A stretch of 64,000 nt of DNA from Aliidongia dinghuensis (GTDB taxonomy: Bacteria; Pseudomonadota; Alphaproteobacteria; ATCC43930; CGMCC-115725), in NCBI RefSeq assembly GCF_014643535.1, contig NZ_BMJQ01000003.1, forward strand, positions 124,001-188,000, read 5' to 3'. The notes under the pieces are model-generated. The model was given only the letters and a program-made list of their open reading frames with translations, was not told the DNA's origin and ran no database searches. Positions within the stretch are counted from its first letter, which is position 1. Every line of letters begins with the position of its first letter. Below are positions 34,828 through 46,068 of the stretch, piece by piece. The translations under genes were made by a program, and so were the position numbers.

Positions 34828-36891
34828 TTGTCTGCGCGACTATCGCTGGGTCTCTTGGTCCTCCTGCTGCTGACGCCGCTCGCGTCGCCGCGCGCAGCAC
34901 CGGCCGAGCACGAGCGCGAGCCCGCAATCGTGCTGCAGTTGCCGCCGGGCATGACCGCCGACCAGGTGCGCGAGCTCGTCACCGGCCTGGAGGGCAAGGG
35001 CGCCGCCATTGTCCCGCCCGCCCAACCGAACCTGCCCAGCGAACCCGTGATCCACCGGATATTGGCGCGGCTGGCGCAAGCGGTACCGAAGGCGCCCCAA
35101 CTGGCCGAGTTGCCCGCCCGCTGGTCCGCGGCGCTCGCAGCCGAGCCGTCATCCGGCGGCGGCTTCTGGTTGCGGCTCCTGGGCTTGATCGTCGGCGCCT
35201 GGCTGCTGGAGCTGCTCATCCGTGCCGCCGTGCCGGCACTCATCCCCCGCCTGCGGATTCGGCCCGACATGCGGCTGGACCGCGCCTTCCTGCACCATTT
35301 CGTCTGGCTTGCCGCCGGTCTCGTGAGCTTCATTGCCGTGGTGCGGCTCGGCGGCGGGTTGATCGGCCGCAATTCGCCGCTGCTGATCGCGACGACGGCC
35401 CGGGTGATCGACAGCGCGGTCACCTGGCGGATCGCCACCGGCTTTCTGGCGCTGGTCCTGTCGCCGGGCCTGCCCGCGGCACGGCCGCTTTATATCGTCG
35501 ACGCCGGCGCGCGCCGGGTCTATCGCTGGGTCGGCCCCTATCTGATTTACGCCATGGTATTCATTCCCGCGGCCTGGCTCGCCACCCGGCTCGGCGCGGA
35601 CGCGGATCTGCAGCTCGATATCGCGGTCGGCTTCGGCCTTATCATCACGCTCTACAAGACCGCGATGTTCCTGCATGTCCGGGCCCCGGTCTCGGCCGCG
35701 ATCCTGGTCGCGGGCGGCGACCATCCGCGCCTCGGCCGCCGGCTGGCCGCAGCCCTCTGGCACTGGGTGTTCATTCTCCTGTCCTGGACGATCTTCCTGC
35801 TGGCGGTCGAGCAATATGCACTCGGCAGCGGGACTGGGACGGGGACCGTGGAGGCGGCCGGCGCGCTCCAGGCGGTCATCGTCGGCATGTCGCTCGCGTG
35901 GGCAGCGAAACAGCGCTTCATCACCGAATACGGCCGTCATGACCAGGTGCGCTGGTGGCAGCCAGTCGTGAACCGCACCGTCGACATGGTCGTGCTGATC
36001 GGCGGCTTCGCCTGGCTCGCTACCCTCTGGGGCTTCGACGTGTTCGATCCGGACGCGACGGGCGCCACGGCAACGGTGCTGAGACCGCTCTTCCGGGCCA
36101 CCATCACGCTGGCACTCGCCTGGCTCACATGGAGCGCCATCGGCGGCTTCCTCCGCGAGCGCGCGCCGCATCATCCCGGCAGCCCGATCGACGAGGACGG
36201 CGCCGTGGAGACGAGCATGACCCGGCTCGCGACGCTGCTGCCGCTCATCCGCAACGTCCTCGCCATCGCGATCTTCTTCCTGGGCACGATGATCGCGCTC
36301 GGCGACCTGGGCGTCGACGTCGGCCCGTTGCTCGCCGGCGCCGGCGTGGTCGGCATTGCGCTCGGCTTCGGCGCCCAGGCGCTGGTGCGAGACGTCATCG
36401 CCGGCCTGTTCTTCCTGATCGACGACGCGTTCCGCTTGGGCGAATACATCGATACCGGCCGCTTGAAGGGCACGGTCGAGGCGATCTCGATCCGCTCCGT
36501 GCGCCTGCGCCACCAGAACGGCCAGGTCCACACCATTCCGTTCGGCCAGATCCAGGCCGTGACGAACAGCAGCCGCGACTGGGCGATCATCAAGTTCAAC
36601 CTGCACATCGCTCCGGAATCGGACCTCGAGCTCGTGCGCAAGACCATCAAGCAGTTGGGTCTGGCCCTGCTCGAGGATCCCGAATTCGGCCAAGACTTCA
36701 TCCAGCCGCTGAAGATGCAGGGCGTGGCCGACGTGACCCAGGCTGCCGTGATGATCCGCTGCAAATTCACCGCGCGCCCGGGGCGCCCGACCGTGCTGAG
36801 GCGCCAGGCGATGCGCGGGATCATCCAGCGTTTCGCCGCCGCAGGCATCGCCTTCGCCAATCCACCGGCGACCGCGTCCAATCCGCCCTGA
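34828..36891 (+). CDS. Mechanosensitive ion channel, large MscS family
   Basis: The 687-residue protein has a signal sequence, a periplasmic region, many transmembrane segments, then the MscS core: the pore-lining TM3 (DVGPLLAGAGVVGIALGFGAQALVRDVIAGLFFLIDDAFRLGEYID), the beta domain (TVEAISIRSVRLRHQNGQVHTIPFGQIQAVTNSSRDW) and the alpha/beta C-terminal domain. This resembles YbiO/MscK-like large channels that open under hypo-osmotic shock. The start is TTG at 34828 after ACGGAGATA. The 142 bp upstream, shared with the divergent tetR gene, is AT-richer. Confidence 0.93.
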   Translation: MSARLSLGLLVLLLLTPLASPRAAPAEHEREPAIVLQLPPGMTADQVRELVTGLEGKGAAIVPPAQPNLPSEPVIHRILARLAQAVPKAPQLAELPARWSAALAAEPSSGGGFWLRLLGLIVGAWLLELLIRAAVPALIPRLRIRPDMRLDRAFLHHFVWLAAGLVSFIAVVRLGGGLIGRNSPLLIATTARVIDSAVTWRIATGFLALVLSPGLPAARPLYIVDAGARRVYRWVGPYLIYAMVFIPAAWLATRLGADADLQLDIAVGFGLIITLYKTAMFLHVRAPVSAAILVAGGDHPRLGRRLAAALWHWVFILLSWTIFLLAVEQYALGSGTGTGTVEAAGALQAVIVGMSLAWAAKQRFITEYGRHDQVRWWQPVVNRTVDMVVLIGGFAWLATLWGFDVFDPDATGATATVLRPLFRATITLALAWLTWSAIGGFLRERAPHHPGSPIDEDGAVETSMTRLATLLPLIRNVLAIAIFFLGTMIALGDLGVDVGPLLAGAGVVGIALGFGAQALVRDVIAGLFFLIDDAFRLGEYIDTGRLKGTVEAISIRSVRLRHQNGQVHTIPFGQIQAVTNSSRDWAIIKFNLHIAPESDLELVRKTIKQLGLALLEDPEFGQDFIQPLKMQGVADVTQAAVMIRCKFTARPGRPTVLRRQAMRGIIQRFAAAGIAFANPPATASNPP

Positions 36892-36919
36892 TCTCCCCCG
36901 CCCCGGAGGAAGCGTTTTC

Positions 36920-37855
36920 ATGACCGACCGCACGCCCCAAGAACAGCTGGCCAAAGAACAGCTGGCCAAAGAACAGCTGGCCAAAGAACAACTGGCCGAA
37001 GCGCAGCGCATTCATGACGACGATCCCTGGCGTGCGCGGGACATGCTGCTGCCGTTGCCGGCCAGCCTCGCCGCACCGGACGATCTGGCGCAGCTCGCAC
37101 GGCTTGGCGTCCATGTGCTGGGCGGGCTGCTGAAGCGCTGGCCCGAGGCCCTGCTGATCTGCCGCCAGGCGATTGCGGCGGCCGGCGCCCCGCGGCCCGA
37201 CATGCTCCGCTGCCTCGCCGCGGCGGCGGTCCTCGCCGGCGACGCGCTCGAGGCGGCCCGGGCCGAAGCGGCGCTGGCCTCGGCACTCGATGCGCCGACA
37301 GCGGACTGCGCGGCGGTCATCCGCCTGCTGGTGATCGAGCAGGACATGGGCCGGGACAAGATTCTGCCCTGGCTCCCCGTGCTCGACGATTGGGTCGCCC
37401 GCGCCGAAGCGATCGAGGGGCCGCCGGACCTCGTCCGCTTCCTCGCCATCGCCACCAACAACATCGCAAGCACGATCCTGGATGCCGGCCCTGTTCCGGC
37501 CGGCGAGCCGGCGCGTGTGCTGGAGCGCGTGGCGCGCCTCAGCTTCCATTGCTGGCATGCGGTCGGCAGCTGGATCCACCACGAGCGGGCGCATTACCTG
37601 ATGGCGCTGGCGCTCAATGCAACCGGCCAGCCAGCGGCGGCGGCCGAGCACGCGCGCCACGGGCTGGCCCTGATCGCGGCCAACGAGCCCGAACCGGTCG
37701 ATGCCTGCTTCCACCTGCTGGCGCTCGCCCGCGCCTTGAAGGCATTGGGCGATGCCGCCGGGGCCGAGACCGCCCTCGCCGAAGCCGCGACCTACCCTGC
37801 CGGCTTCGACGACTACTGGCGGGCCGAATACGACAAGGCCCGCGCCGCCATCTGA
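36920..37855 (+). CDS. TPR-like cytoplasmic protein with N-terminal EQLAK repeats
   Basis: I do not recognise a specific family. The 311-residue product starts MTDRTPQ and then has four copies of a pentapeptide (EQLAK x3, EQLAE), a perfect amphipathic coiled-coil seed encoded by 15-bp tandem repeats. The rest is helical and Ala/Leu-rich with TPR-like pairs, for example HYLMALALNATGQPAAAAEHARHGLALIAANEP and CFHLLALARALKALGDAAGAETALAEAATYP. No signal peptide. It follows the MscS gene at 28 bp with GGAGGAAG as ribosome site, so the two are probably co-transcribed. Confidence 0.8.
   Translation: MTDRTPQEQLAKEQLAKEQLAKEQLAEAQRIHDDDPWRARDMLLPLPASLAAPDDLAQLARLGVHVLGGLLKRWPEALLICRQAIAAAGAPRPDMLRCLAAAAVLAGDALEAARAEAALASALDAPTADCAAVIRLLVIEQDMGRDKILPWLPVLDDWVARAEAIEGPPDLVRFLAIATNNIASTILDAGPVPAGEPARVLERVARLSFHCWHAVGSWIHHERAHYLMALALNATGQPAAAAEHARHGLALIAANEPEPVDACFHLLALARALKALGDAAGAETALAEAATYPAGFDDYWRAEYDKARAAI
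36941..37000 (+). repeat. 15-bp coding tandem repeat (x4)
   Basis: GAACAGCTGGCCAAA is repeated exactly at 36941, 36956 and 36971, then once as GAACAACTGGCCGAA. Near-identity at DNA level suggests recent slipped-strand expansion; whole-unit changes keep the frame. Confidence 0.9.
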
Positions 37856-37878
37856 CGGCGCACTATTGCTTGCCCGCC

Positions 37879-39534
37879 TTATTGCTTGAACGCCAGGTCC
37901 TGGGTCGGGTGGATGTCGAGCGGATTGGCTTGATAGCCCGCGAGCTTGGTCGAGACCAGATAGGGCCGGACGTCGTAATAGAGCGGGATGACGGGCGTGT
38001 CGCGCGAGATGAGCCGCTCCGCCGCCTCCAGCATCTCGAGGCGCGCTGCGGGATCGAGCGTCGCCGTCGCCTTGCGCAGCAGCTGGTCGTACTCCGGGTT
38101 CCTGTAGTCGGACGTGTTGAGATCGCCCGAGTCGGACTGGAAGATCGACAGGAAGGTCCAGGGATCGGGATAGTCGGCGATCCAGCCGTAGAGCGACATC
38201 TGGAAATCGTGATGCCGCGTCTGGGCCAGCACCACCTGGTTTTCCTCGTTCGACATGGTGATATCGGCGCCGAGCGCCTGCTTCCACATGCCGGCCATCG
38301 CCGTGGTCGAGCGCTTCGACCCTTCGGTCGTCGGATATATCAGCTCGAGCTTCAGCGGCTTGTCCGGGCCGTAGCCGGCCTCGGCATAGAGCGCCTTGGC
38401 CTTGGCGAGCCGGTCGGCCTTGGAGAGGCGCATCCATTCCGGCGGCTGCTGCGTGTAGCCGGGAATGCCGGGCGGCACCAGGCCGTAGGCCGGCACCTCG
38501 CCGTGCGGATCGACCTTCTCGGCGAGCGTCTCGCGGTCGAGCGTCATGGCGAGCGCCTGGCGCAGCCGCGGGTCGTTGAGCGGCGGCTTCGCCGCGTTGA
38601 GAATGATGTAGGCCGTCCACATGTTGACGTCCGGATGCAGCTCGTCCGCCATGTTCTTGCGCGCCCACGCCATCTCGGTCACGGGGATGCGCGAGAAATC
38701 GAGCTCGCCGGCGCGGAAGCGCTTGAACGCCGTCTCGTCAGACTCGACGACGAGCCAGCGCGCCGTGTCGATCTTGACCGACTTCGCATCCCAATAGTCC
38801 GGGTTGCGGACGAGGCGGATCTCCTGCTGCGGCTCCCAGTAATCGAGCTTGTAGGCGCCGTTCGAGACCATCTTGCCCGGCCGCGTCCATTGCGCGCCGC
38901 CCGCCTCGATCGCCTGCTTCGGCATCGGATAGGCGATCGGTAGGGCGAGCACGCCCGGCAGGAACGCGGTCGGCTCCGTGAGGGCGATCTTGAGCGTATG
39001 GGCGTCGGGCGCCGTGACGCCGAGCCGCCCCAAGTCCTTCTCCTTGCCGTCGCTGATGGCGCGGGCGTCCACGATCTCGTAGAGGATCGAGACATAGGGG
39101 GCGGCGGTCGCCGGATCGACCGCGCGGCGGAAGCCATAGACGAAGTCGCCGGCCGTCACGGGCGAGCCGTCAGACCATTTGGCCTCGGGCCTGAGATGGA
39201 ACGTCCAGCTGAGCCCGTCGGGCGCCACGTCCCAGGAACTCGCGACACCCGGAATGATCTCGCCCTTGCCGCTGATCCGCGTTAGCCCCTCGAACAGGTC
39301 GAGCAGGATGTTGCTTTCCTCGGCGCTGTCGACCTTCTGCGGATCGAGCGACTCGGGCTCGGCCTGATGGCCGCGACGAAACACCGTCTCGGCCGCGGCC
39401 TGGCTGATCACCGTTCCCGGCAGCGCCATCTCGACCGCCCCCGCCAGAGCCGCCGCGGCGAGCACTGCCCCGCACACCCGTCCGAAACTTCCGACCACGA
39501 AACCCTCGATCCCGGCCATTGAAACGCCGGCCAT
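37879..39534 (-). CDS. Oligopeptide-binding protein (SBP_bac_5), paralogue 7
   Basis: The 551-residue periplasmic binding protein has a long signal region ending near VISQAAAETV and family landmarks GHQAEPESLDPQK, WTFHLRPEAKWSDG, VYGFRRAVDPATAA and QALAMTLDRETLA. GWIADYPDPWTFLSIFQSDSG is closest of all seven to OppA/MppA and keeps the amine-binding Asp (Asp454). It is about 20 kb from the others, convergent with the TPR-like gene. The start is ambiguous: a 15-bp duplication gives two ATGs (39534 and 39519), neither with a clear ribosome site. Confidence 0.9.
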   Translation of the reverse strand: MAGVSMAGIEGFVVGSFGRVCGAVLAAAALAGAVEMALPGTVISQAAAETVFRRGHQAEPESLDPQKVDSAEESNILLDLFEGLTRISGKGEIIPGVASSWDVAPDGLSWTFHLRPEAKWSDGSPVTAGDFVYGFRRAVDPATAAPYVSILYEIVDARAISDGKEKDLGRLGVTAPDAHTLKIALTEPTAFLPGVLALPIAYPMPKQAIEAGGAQWTRPGKMVSNGAYKLDYWEPQQEIRLVRNPDYWDAKSVKIDTARWLVVESDETAFKRFRAGELDFSRIPVTEMAWARKNMADELHPDVNMWTAYIILNAAKPPLNDPRLRQALAMTLDRETLAEKVDPHGEVPAYGLVPPGIPGYTQQPPEWMRLSKADRLAKAKALYAEAGYGPDKPLKLELIYPTTEGSKRSTTAMAGMWKQALGADITMSNEENQVVLAQTRHHDFQMSLYGWIADYPDPWTFLSIFQSDSGDLNTSDYRNPEYDQLLRKATATLDPAARLEMLEAAERLISRDTPVIPLYYDVRPYLVSTKLAGYQANPLDIHPTQDLAFKQ

Positions 39535-39541
39535 TGAAACG
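39512..39541. repeat. 15-bp tandem duplication of a start codon
   Basis: CCGGCCATTGAAACG occurs twice head to tail. On the reverse strand each copy supplies CAATGGCCGG, so the seventh peptide-binding gene has two equivalent ATG contexts 15 bp apart. Confidence 0.85.
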
Positions 39542-39828
39542 ATTCGGCCGGACCATGGCACGACGACCCGCCAGGTTCGAAGGGAAAAACGTCGCGGAAC
39601 CGTCACACTGTCGGTTACTACCACATAAGGTCTTTCCGTTCGTCTCCGGTCAGGGCAAAATTGGGACCATATTCGCCCCAGGCGCCTCCCTGGACGCCCG
39701 CCCGCCGCCCTCCGTGGCGCGGACCCGCCACCGATCATTCAAACGTCCGGCCTACCATTCCTCCTAAGCGGCATCGGTCGCGTGGAGAAGAACAAAGCCG
39801 CGACGATCTGCAACGGAGACGAGAATCG
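39535..39828. other. Divergent intergenic region
   Basis: This 294-bp gap separates the seventh peptide-binding gene from gloA. The middle (39600-39670) is relatively AT-rich and is where I would expect promoters. No gene, hairpin or named motif is evident beyond the 15-bp repeat. Confidence 0.5.
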
Positions 39829-40248
39829 ATGAAGTACCTCCACACCATGGTGCGAGTAAGCAATCTGGAAGATTCTTTGAACTTCTACTGCAACAAGCTC
39901 GGCCTCAAGGAAATCCGCCGCACGACAAACGAACAGGGCCGCTACACGCTTGTATTCCTTTCCGCCCCCGGCGACGAGAGCGCCATGGTCGAGCTGACCT
40001 ATAATTGGGATCCGGAGGCCTATACCGGCGGCCGCAATTTCGGTCATCTGGCCTATGCCGTCGACGACATCTACGCGACCTGCAAGCATCTTCAGGACAA
40101 TGGCGTCACCATCAATCGGCCGCCGCGCGACGGCCGGATGGCATTCGTCCGCTCGCCGGACGGCATCTCCATCGAGCTGCTGCAGGCTGGCCCGGCCCTT
40201 CCTCCCGCCGAGCCCTGGGCCTCGATGTCGAATACCGGCAGCTGGTAA
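39829..40248 (+). CDS. gloA: Lactoylglutathione lyase (glyoxalase I)
   Basis: The 139-residue enzyme turns the methylglyoxal-glutathione adduct into S-lactoylglutathione. It aligns over its length with E. coli Glo[56 protein letters not shown] and [14 protein letters not shown]. The four metal ligands are visible: His5, Glu in VELTYNW, His in FGHLA and Glu in SIELL. Its length suggests the nickel-type short form. The ATG at 39829 follows ACGGAGAC; upstream codons overlap no homology. The hybrid kinase gene starts 13 bp downstream. Confidence 0.95.
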   Translation: MKYLHTMVRVSNLEDSLNFYCNKLGLKEIRRTTNEQGRYTLVFLSAPGDESAMVELTYNWDPEAYTGGRNFGHLAYAVDDIYATCKHLQDNGVTINRPPRDGRMAFVRSPDGISIELLQAGPALPPAEPWASMSNTGSW

Positions 40249-40260
40249 AGGGCGACGCCA

Positions 40261-43125
<2,865 letters not shown>

Positions 43126-43138
43126 CCGGGGGGCTCGA

Positions 43139-44542
43139 TTGAACGAGGCCACGCTGGGTGAGCCGGCCGCATATATCCCGGCCGCAACCGCCTGCAGCTA
43201 TCCGGTGCGTGACGGCAATCTCATCCGCCCGCTCGTCGACGGCGTGCCGGCCTTCACCCGCATCGGCGCCGCGGTCGAGGCGGCCCGGCACAGCGTCTGG
43301 CTGACCGTCACCTTCATGGCGCCGGAGGTCGAGCTGCCCCAAGGGCGCGGCACGCTGTTCGACCTGCTCGATCGCGCCGTCGCCCGCGGCGTCGACGTGC
43401 GCGTACTGTTCTGGCGCCCCAATCCCGAGACCGAGCATTACGGCCGGACCTTCGCCGGACGGCCCGAGGACCGGGCGCTGCTCGCCGCCCGCGGCTCGCG
43501 CTTCCGTATTCGCTGGGACCGGTCGCCCACGACCTATTGCCAGCACCAGAAGAGCTGGCTGATCGATGCCGGCCACGACACGGAACTCGCCTTCGTCGGC
43601 GGCATCAACATCAACCACCGGGCGCTCGGCACGCGCGACCACGCCGACATGAGCCGGATCCACGACGCCTATGTCGAGCTCGCCGGCCCGTCGGCGACCG
43701 ACGTGCATCATAATTTCGTCCAGCGCTGGAACGAGGCGAGCGAGTGCTGGGCGCCGGACGGCACCTGGGGCCATACGGCCTTGGACTATCCTGGCAGCGA
43801 CGCGCTCGAGTTCCCGAGCTGCACCTCCGCTGGACGCGGCACCAGCCGCGTGCAGGTCCAGCGCACCATCTCGCCCGGCTGCTACGGCGACGGGCACGCA
43901 GCACCCGGCGCCCCACCGTTCGACATCGCGGCCGGCGAGCGTTCGATCCTCGAGCAATACACACGCGCGATCGAGGCTGCCCGACGCTCGATCTATATCG
44001 AGAACCAGGCGATCCCGATCGCCGAGATCGCGGCCCGGCTCGAAGCGGCGCTGGCGCGCGGCGTCGCCGTGACGGCGCTCGTCCCGGGCGTGCCGGAGGA
44101 CTGGGTGACGCTGGCCCGGCGCGCGGGCCAGCGTCGGGAGCAGTTCGACCGGCTGGCCGCCCTCGGCCGCTACGAGGGTTTTACGCTCGCGGGCCTCGCC
44201 GGCCGCGCCGGGCTGGGCCCGCGCCACGACATCTATGTTCACGACAAGCTGATGCTGGTCGACGACGCCTGGGCGACGATCGGCTCGGCCAACCTGCACC
44301 ATAATTCGCTCTACGGCAGCGGCGAGATGAACGTCTCGGTCTGGGACCCGGCTTTCACCCGCGCGCTCCGCATCGATCTGCTGGACGAACATCTGGGCCG
44401 GGACACGAGCGCGCTCGACGACAGCGCAGCGCTCAAGCTCTACCAGCAGATCGCCCGGGAAAACCGCCGCAAGCACGCGGCCGGCGATCCTGACTGGCAG
44501 GGCCACGCCTTCGCGCTCGACCCGGCGACCTATGGCATGTAG
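43139..44542 (+). CDS. Phospholipase D family protein, two HKD motifs
   Basis: The 467-residue protein has two HxKx4D motifs: HQKSWLID in the first half and HDKLMLVDDAWATIGSANLHHNS in the second, the paired half-sites of PLD enzymes. Domain-opening strands HSVWLTVTFMAP and RSIYIENQAIP match. It may be a phospholipase D or cardiolipin synthase-like transferase; there is no signal peptide or clear membrane anchor. The start is TTG at 43139, which lies in the second copy of a 10-bp repeat (GCTCGATTGA) whose first copy holds the kinase stop. Confidence 0.9.
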   Translation: MNEATLGEPAAYIPAATACSYPVRDGNLIRPLVDGVPAFTRIGAAVEAARHSVWLTVTFMAPEVELPQGRGTLFDLLDRAVARGVDVRVLFWRPNPETEHYGRTFAGRPEDRALLAARGSRFRIRWDRSPTTYCQHQKSWLIDAGHDTELAFVGGININHRALGTRDHADMSRIHDAYVELAGPSATDVHHNFVQRWNEASECWAPDGTWGHTALDYPGSDALEFPSCTSAGRGTSRVQVQRTISPGCYGDGHAAPGAPPFDIAAGERSILEQYTRAIEAARRSIYIENQAIPIAEIAARLEAALARGVAVTALVPGVPEDWVTLARRAGQRREQFDRLAALGRYEGFTLAGLAGRAGLGPRHDIYVHDKLMLVDDAWATIGSANLHHNSLYGSGEMNVSVWDPAFTRALRIDLLDEHLGRDTSALDDSAALKLYQQIARENRRKHAAGDPDWQGHAFALDPATYGM

Positions 44543-44587
44543 CGGCTGGGGTTCCGCCCTTGCCTGTGCGTTGCTATCGTCGCGGGC

Positions 44588-45322
44588 ATGAAGATCGCGG
44601 TCATCGCCGACATCCACGGCAATCTCCTGGCGCTCGACGCCGTTCTGGCCGACATCGCGGCGCGCGGTGTCGACCTCACCGTCAACCTGGGCGACATCGT
44701 CTCGGGCCCGCTCTGGCCGCGCGAGACGGCGGATCGGCTGAGGCCGCTCGGCCTGCCGACGATTCGCGGCAATCACGAGCGGCAGGTCCTGACGTTCGCG
44801 CCCGATCGCATGGGGGCGTCCGACCGGCATGCGGCAGCGACGCTCCGCCCGGACCAGAAGGAATGGCTGGCTGAGCTGCCAGCGACGCTCCGGCTCGACG
44901 GCGATATCCTGCTCGTCCACGGCACGCCCGCGAGCGATCTCGTCTATTTCTTAGAGACGCCCGAGCCGGGTTATGCGCGGGCGGCAACCGCCGCCGAGAT
45001 CGAGGAACGGGCGGCCGACACCCGGGCGCGGCTCATCCTGTGCGGCCATACCCACACGCCGCGCCTCGCACACACTGCCGACGACCGCGTGATCGTCAAT
45101 CCAGGCAGCGTCGGCCTGCAGGCCTATAGCGACGAGGAGCCAGTCCCGCACCCTGTCGAGATGGGCGCGCCGCACGCGCGCTATGCCATCGTCGAGGTGA
45201 CGACGGATACCGTCGCGGTCGACTTCCGCGCCATTCCCTACGACTGGGAGGCAGCAGCCCGCCAGGCCGAAGCCAACGGCCGGCCCGACTGGGCGCGCGC
45301 GCTCAGGACCGGCCGGGTCTAG
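44588..45322 (+). CDS. Metallophosphoesterase, YfcE/MJ0936-like
   Basis: The 244-residue calcineurin-like phosphoesterase shows the ordered metal motifs DIHG (MKIAVIADIHGN), GDIV (NLGDIVSG), GNHE (RGNHERQVL), H-G-T (LLVHGTPAS) and GHTH (LCGHTHTPR), then VNPGSVG, typical of YfcE-type enzymes. Substrate may be a phosphodiester; not determined here. It begins with ATG 46 bp after the phospholipase D gene, perhaps in the same transcript. The region after it carries the LexA-type box. Confidence 0.92.
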   Translation: MKIAVIADIHGNLLALDAVLADIAARGVDLTVNLGDIVSGPLWPRETADRLRPLGLPTIRGNHERQVLTFAPDRMGASDRHAAATLRPDQKEWLAELPATLRLDGDILLVHGTPASDLVYFLETPEPGYARAATAAEIEERAADTRARLILCGHTHTPRLAHTADDRVIVNPGSVGLQAYSDEEPVPHPVEMGAPHARYAIVEVTTDTVAVDFRAIPYDWEAAARQAEANGRPDWARALRTGRV

Positions 45323-45390
45323 CGGCGAGGATGACCGGCGATGCCAGCGCGGCGATGACAGCGCGGCGATGTCACATCTTTGCCCTTGCA

Positions 45391-45405
45391 GAACATAACA
45401 TGAAC
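45391..45405. promoter_or_regulatory. Candidate LexA (SOS) box
   Basis: GAACATAACATGAAC matches GAAC-N7-GAAC, the alphaproteobacterial LexA direct repeat. It is 69 bp after the phosphoesterase stop and 243 bp before the Asr-like gene. A loose TTGCAG-17-TACGGT promoter overlaps it. A 16-codon frame (MNMYGREARVGPVGLV) begins at 45400, inside the box, but has no ribosome site. Confidence 0.5.
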
Positions 45406-45473
45406 ATGTACGGTCGTGAGGCTCGTGTCGGGCCCGTGGGATTGGTCTAACCGCCTGCCGGACCGCACAGATC

Positions 45474-45515
45474 CCGGGCCGGCCGCTGGGCATTCTCGCG
45501 CCAGGGCCGGCCCGG
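45474..45515. repeat. Strong inverted repeat (hairpin)
   Basis: CCGGGCCGGCC and GGCCGGCCCGG pair perfectly over 11 bp and the stem extends inward as CTGG/CCAG past one bulged G. It is followed by CAAAATCC rather than a T-tract, so a classical terminator is doubtful. Confidence 0.6.
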
Positions 45516-45558
45516 CAAAATCCAGGTCAGGTTAAATCTTTGTCATGTGGGAAAGAGA

Positions 45559-45592
45559 ACCCGGGGTTGCCCCGTTGTGTAAGCAACCGGGT
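45559..45592 (+). promoter_or_regulatory. Leader hairpin upstream of the Asr-like gene
   Basis: ACCC plus GGTTGC (with a 2-nt bulge) pairs with GCAACC plus GGGT around a 12-nt loop. It ends 55 nt before the start codon, in the probable 5' UTR. It is not a riboswitch class I recognise. Confidence 0.4.
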
Positions 45593-45647
45593 GATTGCAG
45601 CAGCCCGGCCGGATGCTCCCCATCGCTGCATTGGAAAGACCGACCAA

Positions 45648-45959
45648 ATGCGTTTCTTCAACAAGCTTGCCGCCGCCGCGCTCAGCCTGTCCGTCGCCCT
45701 GCCGCTCGCGGCGCTGGCGCAGACCTCTCCGGCCGCCCCCGCGACGCCGGCCCCGGCCGCGACGGCCCCTGCCGCCACGACCCCTGCCGCCACGACCCCT
45801 GCCACTCCGGCCCCGACCGCTTCGGCTCCGGCGGCCAGCACGACCCAGAAGTCGACGCCGGCCAAGGCCAGCCACAAGACCAAGAAGCACACGAGCAAGG
45901 CTCACAAGGCCTCGCACAAGTCGCACAAGACCACCAAGGCGCCCGTCAAGCAGTCGTAA
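45648..45959 (+). CDS. Small secreted Ala/Pro/Thr- and Lys/His-rich protein (Asr-like)
   Basis: The 103-residue product has a signal peptide (MRFFNKLAAAALSLSVALPLAALA), a low-complexity Pro/Ala/Thr linker with 15-bp DNA repeats, and a very basic tail rich in Lys and His (KASHKTKKHTSKAHKASHK...). This is the composition of the acid-shock protein Asr and of histone-H1-like tails; with a signal peptide the Asr comparison fits better. Asr is periplasmic and induced by acid. The assignment rests on composition, not alignment. ATG 45648 follows GGAAAG; the frame upstream covers the leader hairpin and is not used. Confidence 0.75.
   Translation: MRFFNKLAAAALSLSVALPLAALAQTSPAAPATPAPAATAPAATTPAATTPATPAPTASAPAASTTQKSTPAKASHKTKKHTSKAHKASHKSHKTTKAPVKQS
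45762..45806 (+). repeat. 15-bp coding tandem repeat (x3) in the Asr-like gene
   Basis: ACGGCCCCTGCCGCC, ACGACCCCTGCCGCC and ACGACCCCTGCCACT encode TAPAA, TTPAA and TTPAT. Near-identical DNA points to recent slippage. Confidence 0.85.
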
Positions 45960-46068
45960 TGACGGCCACCGGCTGGAGGCCGGCTCGTCCGGCCTCCAGC
46001 GCTCCTTCCGACCAACCTAAAGCCGCATCATTCTGTCGTCGCGGCCGTTCCGATCAGAACCGTCCCCG

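Larger units (their letters stand above)
45323..45647. other. Structured 325-bp intergenic region / leader of the Asr-like gene
   Basis: This gene-free stretch holds, in order, three GCGGCGATG-type direct repeats (45325-45370), the candidate LexA box, a long GC hairpin (45474-45515) and a second hairpin (45559-45592) close to the Asr-like start. Together these look like a regulated promoter followed by a folded mRNA leader. Confidence 0.5.

Noticed and set aside
45474..45515. Intrinsic terminator of the phosphoesterase gene
   Set aside because: The stem is strong but is followed by an A-rich, not T-rich, tract on the forward strand and lies 150 bp after the stop; kept only as a hairpin.
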